Assembly (NCBI GenBank): GCA_003157235.1
Contig: PMJC01000265.1
Span: 597 to 7,715, forward strand
DNA from: Methanosarcina sp.
GTDB lineage: Archaea > Halobacteriota > Methanosarcinia > Methanosarcinales > Methanosarcinaceae
Length of the DNA stretch: 7,119 nt
Direction of reading: 5' to 3'
Within the stretch, counting starts at the first letter, position 1; the number at the start of each line of letters is the position of its first letter. The notes below the pieces were generated by a model that was not told where the DNA came from, ran no database searches, and worked only from the letters and a program-made list of their open reading frames with translations. Below, one piece after another: positions 1 to 6,493 of the stretch. The translations under genes and the position numbers were made by a program.

Positions 1-62
1 TATTGAATCTCAACAAATGTAACTAATACTATTGTTTTTCCCAGGCTGAAAAGTTACACAAT

Positions 63-74
63 ATGTATATATTT
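63..74 (+). promoter_or_regulatory. Candidate TATA box for the amidohydrolase-USP operon
   Basis: An alternating T/A stretch (ATGTATATATTT) lies about 55-65 nt before the ATG at 129. An archaeal TATA box directs initiation roughly 25 nt downstream, which would give a leader of about 30 nt that includes the GAGGT ribosome binding site at 116-120. The position is sensible, but AT-rich spacer DNA produces such strings by chance, and no clear BRE is visible. Confidence 0.4.
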
Positions 75-128
75 AGTCTTCTACAAAATGAGCACATATG
101 TTTTGAGAAATAACAGAGGTTATTATAT

Positions 129-1238
129 ATGTACAGTAATGAAAAAATTATTTCCGGAACAATCATTGCAGGTCCCGAACTGGAAATTGTTGAGGGTTAT
201 ATCTGCGTAAATAACGGAATAATTACAGAAATTGGAGAGGAACACACGTGTTCTTCCAATATAATAGCTCCCTGTTTTGTCAATGCCCACACTCACCTTG
301 GAGATTCGGTACTTAAAGATCCTCCTTTAGGGAAAATTTCTGGCTTTCGGATTCAGAAGGATCTCGATTCTCTCGTAAAATATCCAGACGGAATAAAGCA
401 TGAAATTCTCAGAGAAACCCCGTATAAAATCCTTATAGAAAGTATGAGAAAATCTCTATTTGATATGATCGAAACAGGTACTTATGCCTTCGCAGATTTT
501 AGAGAAGGGGGGGTTTTAGGAGTTGAAGCCCTAAATAAAGCTATGGAAGGGCTTGAAATTAATTCCATGATATTGGGTAGACCTAAAAATCCTGAATTAC
601 CCCTCATAGTGATACTTGACGAAGTAAAAAGAGTTCTTCTACATTCCAACGGGATTGGAATGAGCGGGGCAAATGATCTTGATCTTGTAATATTGGAAGA
701 AATCGCAACCTACACACGAGATCTGAAAAAGTTCTTTGCAATTCATGCAGGAGAAAAGAATCGAAGCGATATAGAAAAAGCACTATCAATTGAGCCTGAT
801 ATCCTAATTCATCTAACTACTGCCACAAAAAAAGATCTTGAATATGTGGCTGATGCGAAAATTCCGGTTGTAGTATGTCCTAGATCAAATTTTGTCACAG
901 GAGCTGGCATAGCACCAATTGTAGAAATGCTGGAGGCTGGACTAATGGTAGCTGCAGGAACAGATAATGTAATGCTAAATTCAGTAAATATGTTTGCTGA
1001 AATGGAATTTATGTCCAAGGTTTTTTCAATTAATGATAGACAAGTATTTAAAATTTGCACACTTAATGGTTCTTTTATAACAGAGCAGGATTCCACAGGT
1101 TCGATAGAAAAGGGAAATAAAGCTAATTTAATGATCCTGAATGGAAGTTCCAATAATCTAACAGGGATAAAAAACCCTATAAGTGGAATTGTAAGACGGG
1201 CAAGACCCGATGATATACTATCGGTACTTCATTCGTAA
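129..1238 (+). CDS. Metal-dependent amidohydrolase, deaminase-like (TRZ/ATZ/SsnA-type)
   Basis: Probable cytosolic hydrolase of the amidohydrolase superfamily, 369 aa, acting on an unidentified amino-purine, amino-pyrimidine or similar ring. Seen in the sequence: a short N-terminal beta region, then the metal-binding HTH triplet (His54, His56, in NAHTHLGD); AIHAGE with His206 and Glu209; His228 in LIHLT; CPRSN at 250-254; and Asp279 in GTDN. A C-terminal beta piece (about 325-340, KGNKANLMIL) completes the usual composite barrel plus sandwich. The HAGE motif, with a second His 22 residues later and a late Asp, is the pattern of adenosine deaminase-type catalysis, so deamination is favoured; this is inference. 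It is shorter than the roughly 420 aa of the archaeal S-adenosylhomocysteine deaminase type (DadD), so I do not transfer that name. GAGGT at 116-120 sits 8 nt before the chosen ATG. The stop is 18 nt before the next gene, suggesting co-transcription. Confidence 0.85.
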   Translation: MYSNEKIISGTIIAGPELEIVEGYICVNNGIITEIGEEHTCSSNIIAPCFVNAHTHLGDSVLKDPPLGKISGFRIQKDLDSLVKYPDGIKHEILRETPYKILIESMRKSLFDMIETGTYAFADFREGGVLGVEALNKAMEGLEINSMILGRPKNPELPLIVILDEVKRVLLHSNGIGMSGANDLDLVILEEIATYTRDLKKFFAIHAGEKNRSDIEKALSIEPDILIHLTTATKKDLEYVADAKIPVVVCPRSNFVTGAGIAPIVEMLEAGLMVAAGTDNVMLNSVNMFAEMEFMSKVFSINDRQVFKICTLNGSFITEQDSTGSIEKGNKANLMILNGSSNNLTGIKNPISGIVRRARPDDILSVLHS

Positions 1239-1256
1239 TCAAATGGAGAACAAGAC

Positions 1257-1706
1257 ATGAAGAGCGAGTTTTACCGGAATATAGTGATTGCAACAGATGG
1301 ATCCGAAAATAGCAAGAAAGCTATTTCTTACGGAATTGGAATTGCAAAACTTAGCGGAGCCACGGTTCACACTCTCTACGTGGTGGATACATCTGCTTTT
1401 TCCTCGATACCGATGGATGGCGGGTGGGAAGAAATGTATGAGGTCCTAAAAAAAGAAGGAGAGAAAGCGGTATCCGAAGTAAGAGAACTCGGAGAAGCGT
1501 CAGGAGTAAATGTAAGAGATGTTATCTTGGAAGGACATCCTAGCAGTGAAATTATCACTTTCGCAGAAAATAATGACGCTGACATTATAGTAGTCGGTAC
1601 CCTCGGAAAAACCGGACTCGATAGGTTTTTAATGGGGAGTGTTGCAGAAAAAGTAATGAGAAGCTCAAAAATCCCGGTTCTAGTAGTCCGGGGTAAAGAA
1701 CAGTGA
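1257..1706 (+). CDS. Universal stress protein (UspA family), ATP-binding type
   Basis: Single-domain universal stress protein of 149 aa, the usual length, cytosolic and normally dimeric. The N-terminal strand ends in IATDGSENS, with the conserved Asp14 of the nucleotide site. The C-terminal half carries the complete ATP-binding signature G-x2-G-x9-G-S: Gly114, Gly117, Gly127, Ser128. It finishes with the typical edge strand IPVLVVRG. The family includes ATP-binding and non-binding members; the intact signature places this one in the former. The exact cellular role is not predictable from sequence. GGAG at 1245-1248 lies 8 nt before the ATG. The gene follows the amidohydrolase by 18 nt, so the pair is probably one transcript; whether they are functionally linked is unknown. 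Confidence 0.93.
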   Translation: MKSEFYRNIVIATDGSENSKKAISYGIGIAKLSGATVHTLYVVDTSAFSSIPMDGGWEEMYEVLKKEGEKAVSEVRELGEASGVNVRDVILEGHPSSEIITFAENNDADIIVVGTLGKTGLDRFLMGSVAEKVMRSSKIPVLVVRGKEQ

Positions 1707-1744
1707 TTATTCTTTCTATCAAATGAAAAATCTTTTGATAAAGG

Positions 1745-1756
1745 AATATAAAAAAT
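1745..1756 (+). promoter_or_regulatory. Candidate TATA box for the CBS-domain gene
   Basis: The string AATATAAAAAAT lies in the 86-nt gap after the stress-protein gene, about 40 nt before the CBS start. Initiation some 25 nt downstream would fall near 1775, leaving a leader of about 18 nt containing GGTG at 1781-1784. A 10-bp palindrome lies immediately downstream. Read-through from the upstream operon is also possible because no strong terminator separates the genes. Confidence 0.35.
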
Positions 1757-1757
1757 A

Positions 1758-1767
1758 AATCCGGATT
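1758..1767. repeat. 10-bp perfect palindrome (AATCCGGATT), possible operator
   Basis: A perfect inverted repeat without spacer lies between the TATA-like string and the ribosome binding site of the CBS gene. That is where an archaeal repressor would block initiation. A palindrome with CCGG at its centre stands out from the surrounding A/T. No regulator is identified, and a single copy in the window gives no statistical support. Confidence 0.3.
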
Positions 1768-1792
1768 CAGAGGATACAAAGGTGTAAATCGC

Positions 1793-2647
1793 ATGCCAAA
1801 AAACATCTTCATTGAAGATATTATGGTCAGGGATGTAGCAAGTGCAACCCTACCAGGCTCAAGGGATGAAATTCTTAAAGTTCTTAAGAATAAACATATA
1901 TCAGGGGTCCCGGTAATTAAAGATTCCAAAGTTGTAGGAATCGTGACCAGGACGAATCTTCTACAAAACCCTGAAGAAGAACAGCTAGCCCTCCTTATGA
2001 CAAGAAATCCTATAACCATATCCCCTGGGTCAGCCCTGCAGACGGCAGCACGTCTTCTTCTAGAAAACCGCATAAGGAGGCTCCCGGTCGTAGATGAGGG
2101 TAAACTCGTAGGTCTTGTTACCGTTGCAGATGTTGTGGCAACAATTGCAGATATGAATCTCGATATTCCCATTAAGGATTACGTAGAAAAAGATGTCGTT
2201 GCTATTTATAATGAAACACCTTTGCCTGTTGTTGCCAGGATCATGGAGCTTGCAGGAGTCAAGGCTGTCCCTGTGCTTGATGCGAATCTGGAACTCGTAG
2301 GAATAATCTCAGATCGTGACGTGATTTCTGCCAGTATAATTGAGGACAGTGTAGAGATGTCAGACATGTCTGCTGGACTGGATGATGATGCTTGGACCTG
2401 GGAATCAATGCGTGATACTATGAGCATCTACTACAGTGTTTCAAGGATCAAAGTTCCTAACATGATCGCAAGTGATATTATGATCAGTGAACCTATCACA
2501 GCCACTTATATTGCATCTGTAAGCGATTGTGCAAGGAAGATGAAGCGGAATAGGATTGACCAGATTCCAATCATTAACTCTAACCGCAAACTTCAGGGGC
2601 TTTTGAGAGATCATGATCTTCTGAAGCCTTTGGTTGAAATGGAATAA
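1793..2647 (+). CDS. Four-CBS-domain protein (two tandem CBS pairs)
   Basis: Cytosolic protein of 284 aa made almost entirely of four CBS repeats at about 8-57, 66-117, 127-181 and 226-280. Each shows the family pattern: an opening MV/LMT/IM segment, a G/R-x-x-PV/IP strand (SGVPVI 37-42, RRLPVV 95-100, KAVPVL 157-162, DQIPII 256-261), and a closing LVGL/IVT or IIS-D-RD strand. CBS pairs (Bateman modules) typically bind adenylates such as AMP, ATP or SAM. With no attached enzyme or DNA-binding domain, this is probably a stand-alone sensor acting on a partner protein. A linker at about 183-222 separates repeats 3 and 4 and contains an acidic, Trp-rich patch (DDDAWTW). GGTG at 1781-1784, matching the 16S anti-SD, supports the ATG at 1793. 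The target is unknown. Confidence 0.93.
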   Translation: MPKNIFIEDIMVRDVASATLPGSRDEILKVLKNKHISGVPVIKDSKVVGIVTRTNLLQNPEEEQLALLMTRNPITISPGSALQTAARLLLENRIRRLPVVDEGKLVGLVTVADVVATIADMNLDIPIKDYVEKDVVAIYNETPLPVVARIMELAGVKAVPVLDANLELVGIISDRDVISASIIEDSVEMSDMSAGLDDDAWTWESMRDTMSIYYSVSRIKVPNMIASDIMISEPITATYIASVSDCARKMKRNRIDQIPIINSNRKLQGLLRDHDLLKPLVEME

Positions 2648-2751
2648 TTCAGGTTAAGATCCACTCCCAAAACATAATCAACCTATAATACGGAGCAAAT
2701 AAAAAAATTAAATAAACTATGGAGCTTACTCAATAAATGTTAATAAGACGG

Positions 2752-2759
2752 CTTTTTTT
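2752..2759 (+). terminator. Oligo-T stop after the CBS gene
   Basis: A run of seven T (2753-2759) follows GACGGC, about 105 nt past the CBS stop and 45 nt before arfC. Archaeal RNA polymerase stops at such U-runs without needing a hairpin. Its position implies that arfC is transcribed separately or by partial read-through. Confidence 0.4.
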
Positions 2760-2804
2760 CGAACTAAAATTCCTCCAAAACATATATATTTCAGGAGCCT
2801 GAAA

Positions 2805-3491
2805 ATGGACAGGCCTTTCATTTTTATCAATTCTGCTATATCAGCTGACGGTAAACTCTCAACAAAGGAAAGGAAACAGATCCGAATCTCTGGACAGTTT
2901 GATTTTGAACGAATGGATGATCTAAGATCTCAGGCAGATGCAGTGATGGTAGGAATAGGAACTATCCTTTCAGATGATCCAAGCCTTACTGTGAAATCTC
3001 CAGAAAGGAAAGCTGCCAGGAAAGCAGCTGGGAAAAGTGAAAATCCAACCAGAATTATTGTGGATAGTTCCGCAAGAACCCCTGTGAATGCAGATATTTT
3101 CACAAAAGGGGATGGGATAAGAATAATTGCAGTTTCAAATGCAGCTCCTACAGAAAATGTAGAAAAACTGGAGAAAATGGCGCTTGTTATTAAAACGGAG
3201 ACTAACAAAGTTGATCTTTCAGAGCTTGTAGGAAAATTGAAGAAAATGGGAATAAATATTCTTATGGTAGAAGGTGGTGCAACTCTTAACTGGGGCATGC
3301 TTTCTGCGGGCCTTGTTGATGAAATATATACTTTTGTAGGAAATCTTATTATTGGAGGAGCTACTTCCCCAACTTTTACTGACGGGGAGGGATTCTCAGA
3401 AGCTGAAGTCTTAGAACTTGAACTTCTATCCATGGAAAAGATAGAGAGGGGAGTACTTCTTAAATGGAATGTCAAAGGGAACAGAAAATGA
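2805..3491 (+). CDS. arfC: 2,5-diamino-6-ribosylamino-pyrimidinone 5'-phosphate reductase (riboflavin/F420 pathway)
   Basis: Reduces the ribosyl side chain of 2,5-diamino-6-(ribosylamino)-4(3H)-pyrimidinone 5'-phosphate to ribityl with NAD(P)H, giving the precursor shared by riboflavin/FAD and the deazaflavin of coenzyme F420; cytosolic. The 228-aa protein is a single RibD C-terminal/dihydrofolate-reductase-like domain with no fused deaminase, as in the archaeal enzyme typified by M. jannaschii MJ0671. Visible motifs: SAISADGKLST (10-20); the cofactor segment ADAVMVGIGTILSDDPSLTV (44-63); NPTRIIVDS (80-88); MVEGGATLN (154-162); and GLVDEIYTFVGNLIIGG (169-185). AGGAG at 2793-2797 lies 7 nt before the chosen ATG. 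It stands alone between the CBS gene and a long gene-poor spacer; the other pathway genes (arfA, arfB, ribH and so on) are not in the window. Bacterial RibD would carry an N-terminal deaminase, which is absent. Confidence 0.93.
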   Translation: MDRPFIFINSAISADGKLSTKERKQIRISGQFDFERMDDLRSQADAVMVGIGTILSDDPSLTVKSPERKAARKAAGKSENPTRIIVDSSARTPVNADIFTKGDGIRIIAVSNAAPTENVEKLEKMALVIKTETNKVDLSELVGKLKKMGINILMVEGGATLNWGMLSAGLVDEIYTFVGNLIIGGATSPTFTDGEGFSEAEVLELELLSMEKIERGVLLKWNVKGNRK

Positions 3492-3494
3492 AAT

Positions 3495-3508
3495 TATTTC
3501 TTATTTTT
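3495..3508 (+). terminator. T-rich stop after arfC
   Basis: TATTTCTTATTTTT begins 4 nt after the arfC stop codon and is followed by CGCCG. This U-rich tract is the expected form of an archaeal intrinsic terminator. No hairpin is evident. Confidence 0.4.
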
Positions 3509-3575
3509 CGCCGTCAATAATTACTAAAATATTTATATGAATATTAATTACTTTTACTTAACCTTAATTTGCCAT

Positions 3576-4273
3576 TTAAATTATTAATTGATCTGAATTA
3601 TGTTTCGGAAATCCGATTCCAGAGTAGGCGAAGACTTCAAGTTCAGAATTACTTTTGAGAACTTTCCGCATTGTGTGATCATATCATTCTCTGAACATGT
3701 TTCAAGCAGTTCTTTTCAAAATGATCTTGCATAGCCCTTTAAAAATTAATCATATGGCTCAGGTCAGCTTCTTCATAACCCCTGGTCTCTTGGCAAATTG
3801 CTTTACATTCAGGGTATCCAAGTTTGGAATGGTAGCTTATGTAATCACTTAAGTCTTTTATTTAGCGCAAATCAACTTTATCTAATTCATCAGCTTCCTT
3901 GTTAAGCATGTGAGAATAAATTATGCAAATTGAAGTAGGGCTCTTATATATCACACATCGCTTTTTATAAAGGAAAATATAAAAACTATCAGGTTTTGTT
4001 TTCAGCCCAAAGCCTGCGACACAAAATCTTTCTTTCTGATCACAAAAATCATAATAAGGGGTAGGAACAATAGCTGTAGGATCCATCTTTGTTATAATAG
4101 TCAAGTCTGTATCGAGCAGAAAAATGTGATAATTAAACTCGTTAGTGCAGCATCATACACAAAGTTCACACTTGAACCCCAATGATCTGATATATACCGA
4201 CAAACTCAGAGTTAGAGAAACCCTTTACAGCCACAAATTCCTCTAGTGAACCTAGAGTCGGGGAGCAATGAGA
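3576..4273 (-). pseudogene. Decayed protein gene of unknown family
   Basis: On the minus strand, protein-like stretches run head to tail but in changing frames. From the 5' end: 4273-4166 (contains GSLEEFVAVKGFSNSEFVG, then a TGA); about ten residues near 4160-4143 (NFVYDAALT); a long frame from about 4142 (EFNYHIFLLDTDLTIIT...MDPTAIVPTPYYDFCDQKE) to a TAA at 3862-3864; the same frame continuing past it (YISYHSKLGYPECKAICQET) to a TAA at 3739-3741 and on to about 3700; and finally 3683-3576 (RKVLKSNSELEVFAYSGIGF) with its own stop. Reading through gives about 230 codons with at least two in-frame stops and two or three frameshifts. The longest intact piece is 80 codons from a TTG at 4104. I do not recognise the family and see no transposase signature. 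Chance open frames in AT-rich DNA are the alternative, but the density of ordinary protein-like sequence in consecutive segments argues against it. Confidence 0.5.
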
Positions 4274-4564
4274 TCATTTTTTATGTTAATTGATTTCTTT
4301 CAGAACAGAATTCTTCAATTCTCAGGTTACACTATTTTTATTTGGCTTTTACTTTGTACTCATTTCACATTTTTCACAGTTTATACTCTATTTTCAGCCC
4401 ATGTCCGTAACATTTAATTACTAGCATTTCTCTTTATGATAAACCCAAGGCTTGATTACATTTATGATTTTGCATTTTCAGACTTCAAAATATTTTGAAT
4501 ATTCCAGGTAACATTGGAAATCATCAATTTAACGTTACAAAACCAAGAAATGTTTATTTGTTGA
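4274..4564. other. Gene-poor AT-rich spacer
   Basis: All frames are closed at short intervals on both strands, and I see no RNA gene. The only ordered element is a 16-bp palindrome at 4484-4499. The region separates the decayed minus-strand gene from the small-protein locus and should hold the promoter of the latter, but no TATA box is clearly better than its background. Confidence 0.5.
4484..4499. repeat. 16-bp perfect palindrome
   Basis: TTCAAAATATTTTGAA reads the same on both strands without mismatch or spacer. A second palindrome, GAATATTC (4497-4504), overlaps its right end. It lies about 100 nt upstream of the short ORF at 4588 and 215 nt upstream of the small basic protein. It could be an operator or simply A/T-rich symmetry; only one copy is present. 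Confidence 0.35.
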
Positions 4565-4587
4565 AACCTGTCTAAGGAGAAAAATCG

Positions 4588-4687
4588 ATGGCAATATGTA
4601 GTGTTCGTTGATAAATTAATGACTCATGAAAATGCAATACGTGATAAATTACTAATAAATTCAGAGAAAATTAAGATTAAAAAATAA
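4588..4687 (+). pseudogene. Short frameshifted ORF upstream of the small basic protein
   Basis: AAGGAG at 4574-4579 sits 8 nt before an ATG at 4588, the best ribosome binding site in this part of the window, yet the frame closes after seven codons (MAICSVR, TGA at 4609-4611). Shifting frame near codon 6 opens a protein-like stretch, VFVDKLMTHENAIRDKLL then INSEKIKIKK, which stops at a TAA (4685-4687) 12 nt before the next gene. Taken together this looks like a gene of about 33 codons with one frameshift. It could instead be a leader peptide plus an independent ORF starting at the ATG at 4619. Family unknown. Confidence 0.35.
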
Positions 4688-4873
<186 letters not shown>

Positions 4874-4881
4874 TTTAAAGG

Positions 4882-4901
4882 GCTTTTCTATTTTTGCTTT
4901 T
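4882..4901 (+). terminator. U-rich stop after the small basic protein gene
   Basis: Three T clusters (TTTT, TTTTT, TTTT) lie within 20 nt, starting about 10 nt past the stop codon. This multi-run U tract is typical of efficient archaeal termination and suggests the small gene is expressed as its own short transcript. Confidence 0.5.
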
Positions 4902-5170
4902 CCGATGTTATTTCTAAGAACTTTGAAGACTTATTATGTGGGGGATTCGAAGGATCAAAAGTACCACATTCTTTATTAAGGGGATGAAATAAAATTTCTT
5001 GCCTGGTAAATTTGACTATTACTGAAGCCAGATCTCCACTCACTGAGCTATAATAGTTTTGGAGTTTAAAAAAACTTTGTTTTAGTATTCAGAAGTGCAT
5101 ATGGCATAAAAATATAACATATAATTGTCCTTGAAGACAGATGAACAAAGAGTCAATCTGATCCGAATAT
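4902..5170. other. Spacer without a supported gene
   Basis: Two competing short open frames occur, neither convincing. On the minus strand a frame is open from about 5088 to a TAG at 4888-4890, with a GTG at 5041-5043 giving 51 codons (contains VIVKFTRQEILFHPLNKE) but no good ribosome binding site. On the plus strand 24 codons run from the ATG at 4905 to a TAA at 4977-4979. A TATA-like string (AATATAACATATAAT, 5111-5125) lies before the decayed gene that follows and may be its old promoter. Confidence 0.4.
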
Positions 5171-5527
5171 ATGGATAAATTTTATCATCAAACAATTAGA
5201 CTCAACCGATCTGAAGCTGGCTTGTACACAGCGATGTCTTTATATCTTCCTTTTAAAAACTTGCCTGGATCGGAGTACAAACCACACATGATGGAAATGA
5301 CTTTTTCATTTAAGGAAAAAACTAGTAGTATCTATTGCCAGCACCTCTGCGGTTTCCCAGAAGATTCATTATGGAATTAACTTTTTTCAAGACATCTATG
5401 AGAATATGAAAGAAGGCTGCATAAGAGGCTATAAATAAATTTAAATCTTCATGCAGGCGGTAGGGGAGCTCAAATCTTTGATTTTGAGGATATTGAAAAG
5501 AACATAAGGAAATTTATCAACTTGTGA
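5171..5527 (+). pseudogene. Decayed protein gene of unknown family upstream of queE
   Basis: Three consecutive protein-like segments in alternating frames. The first runs from the ATG at 5171 (MDKFYHQTIRLNRSEAGLYT, then a segment with LPFKNLPGSEYKP) to about 5335. The second is in the next frame, about 5325-5435 (STSAVSQKIHYGINFFQDIY, ENMKEGCIRGYK, TAA at 5436-5438). The third is back in the first frame, 5435-5527 (INLNLHAGGRGAQIFDFEDI, EKNIRKFINL, TGA at 5525-5527). The junctions are tight, as expected for single indels in a gene of about 118 codons. The original start may be further upstream: a TTG at 5131 opens KTDEQRVNLIRIYG in a third frame. I do not recognise the family. Its end lies only 9 nt before queE, and its last codons contain queE's likely ribosome binding site. 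Sequencing error could also cause the shifts. Confidence 0.5.
5430..5438 (+). promoter_or_regulatory. Candidate TATA box for queE
   Basis: TATAAATAA, preceded by purine-rich AGAGGC, lies about 100 nt before the queE start, inside the decayed gene. Initiation would fall near 5460, giving a leader of about 75 nt. It is the best TATA match between the remnant's beginning and queE. Confidence 0.35.
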
Positions 5528-5536
5528 GTTTTATAG

Positions 5537-6304
5537 ATGTCCCCGTCAGACTATAAATTCGCTCCTATAAAGGAGGTATTCTGCTCTGTACAGGGAGAAG
5601 GCCCATATGTAGGCGTAAGGCAAGCTTTTGTCCGCTTTTCAGGTTGTAACCTTAATTGCAACTATTGTGATACGGATTTTGCAGATATAGATACCTGCGA
5701 TTACGAAAAGATGGAAGGAAGTGGAAACTTTGAAAAAATTCCGAACCCTGTAAGTATCAAGAAACTGGAGACTATGTTGCAGCCTTTCAAAAAGATCCAT
5801 TCAGTGTCCCTTACAGGAGGAGAACCTCTCTTGAATGCAGATTTCATAGAAAGACTAAATTTGTCCTTACCACTTTACATGGAATCCAATATGACTTTAC
5901 CTAAACAGGCCAGAAAAATTAGTGAGAAGGTCACTTATGTCGCCGGAGATTTCAAACTTCCTGAAACCATCCCGAATATTAGCCCTGAGACCTGGGAAGT
6001 CCATGTGGAAAATTCAATAGAGTGTTTCATGCTTCTGAGAAAAACTAATTCAAGAGATTGTTTTTGCAAAATAGTTGTAAGCAGAGATACTAAATTTGAA
6101 ACCGTAATCATGGCTGGAGAGGCTATAGCAACGTATGTATCTTGTTTAATTCTCCAACCCGAAACTCCAATTGGCAACGTGGCAACAACTCAGCAGTTTA
6201 CGAAAGCTTCAGTACAAAAAATCCTGGAACTGCAGAAAAGTCTGCTTGAACTTACAGACACGCGAATAATTCCTCAGACTCACAGGCTGTGGGGATGCTT
6301 ATAG
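5537..6304 (+). CDS. queE: 7-carboxy-7-deazaguanine synthase (radical SAM)
   Basis: Radical SAM enzyme that rearranges 6-carboxy-5,6,7,8-tetrahydropterin to 7-carboxy-7-deazaguanine, the ring-contraction step toward preQ0 and, in archaea, archaeosine in tRNA; cytosolic, with a [4Fe-4S] cluster, SAM and Mg2+. The 255-aa protein shows [13 protein letters not shown] (14-26), the QueE-type N-terminal substrate segment; the cluster motif CNLNCNYC (Cys37, Cys41, Cys44, C-x3-C-x2-C); and the SAM-contacting GGEP at 94-97 in SLTGGEPLL. It ends in [10 protein letters not shown], matching the PQxHK-type tail of the family. A TAG directly abuts the ATG, so no earlier start is possible. The ribosome binding site is modest (GTGA, 5524-5527) and overlaps the stop of the upstream remnant. 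queD follows 189 nt later in the same direction. Confidence 0.95.
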   Translation: MSPSDYKFAPIKEVFCSVQGEGPYVGVRQAFVRFSGCNLNCNYCDTDFADIDTCDYEKMEGSGNFEKIPNPVSIKKLETMLQPFKKIHSVSLTGGEPLLNADFIERLNLSLPLYMESNMTLPKQARKISEKVTYVAGDFKLPETIPNISPETWEVHVENSIECFMLLRKTNSRDCFCKIVVSRDTKFETVIMAGEAIATYVSCLILQPETPIGNVATTQQFTKASVQKILELQKSLLELTDTRIIPQTHRLWGCL

Positions 6305-6493
6305 CCTATATTATAATGAAGATACATTTATAATACCTGTTGGGATTGCCAAAAGTTATACCATTAATTTAACTAGCAATTAACTGCAATCAATTCAAAA
6401 CTTTAAAAATAATAAAAAAATTCTTAATGAGGGAAAAATGAAAGAGGGAACGTTATAATAGAAAAACTTCTTGACTGAAATGGAGTACATAGG

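Noticed and set aside
1585..2172. Long minus-strand open frame across the stress-protein and CBS genes
   Set aside because: It is antisense to two well-recognised proteins and is rich in Ser, Arg and Leu, as expected of a shadow frame.
2781..2790. CATATATATT as a TATA box for arfC
   Set aside because: Initiation 25 nt downstream would fall at or after the arfC start codon and would remove the AGGAG at 2793-2797, so it is more likely part of the leader.
2930..3475. 181-codon minus-strand frame opposite arfC
   Set aside because: It is the antisense shadow of a clearly conserved reductase, with low-complexity Ser/Pro/Phe-rich composition.
3862..4104. Isolated 80-aa minus-strand gene
   Set aside because: It starts at TTG without a ribosome binding site, and protein-like sequence continues on both sides of its ends, so it is treated as the middle of a decayed gene.
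4905..4979. Plus-strand 24-codon ORF after the small basic gene
   Set aside because: It lacks a ribosome binding site and starts just after a U-rich terminator. The opposite strand reads equally well.
4888..5043. Minus-strand 51-codon ORF from GTG
   Set aside because: It has no good ribosome binding site, overlaps the terminator of the small basic gene, and its length is within what chance allows in AT-rich DNA.
5568..5576. Strong internal Shine-Dalgarno-like AAAGGAGGT within queE
   Set aside because: It encodes the conserved IKEV residues, no start codon follows at usable spacing, and the N-terminal motif upstream is needed for QueE.
6438..6458. Six-codon ORF (MKEGTL) with GAGGG before queD
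   Set aside because: Too short to call. It has no regulatory codon run and no terminator structure that would indicate attenuation.
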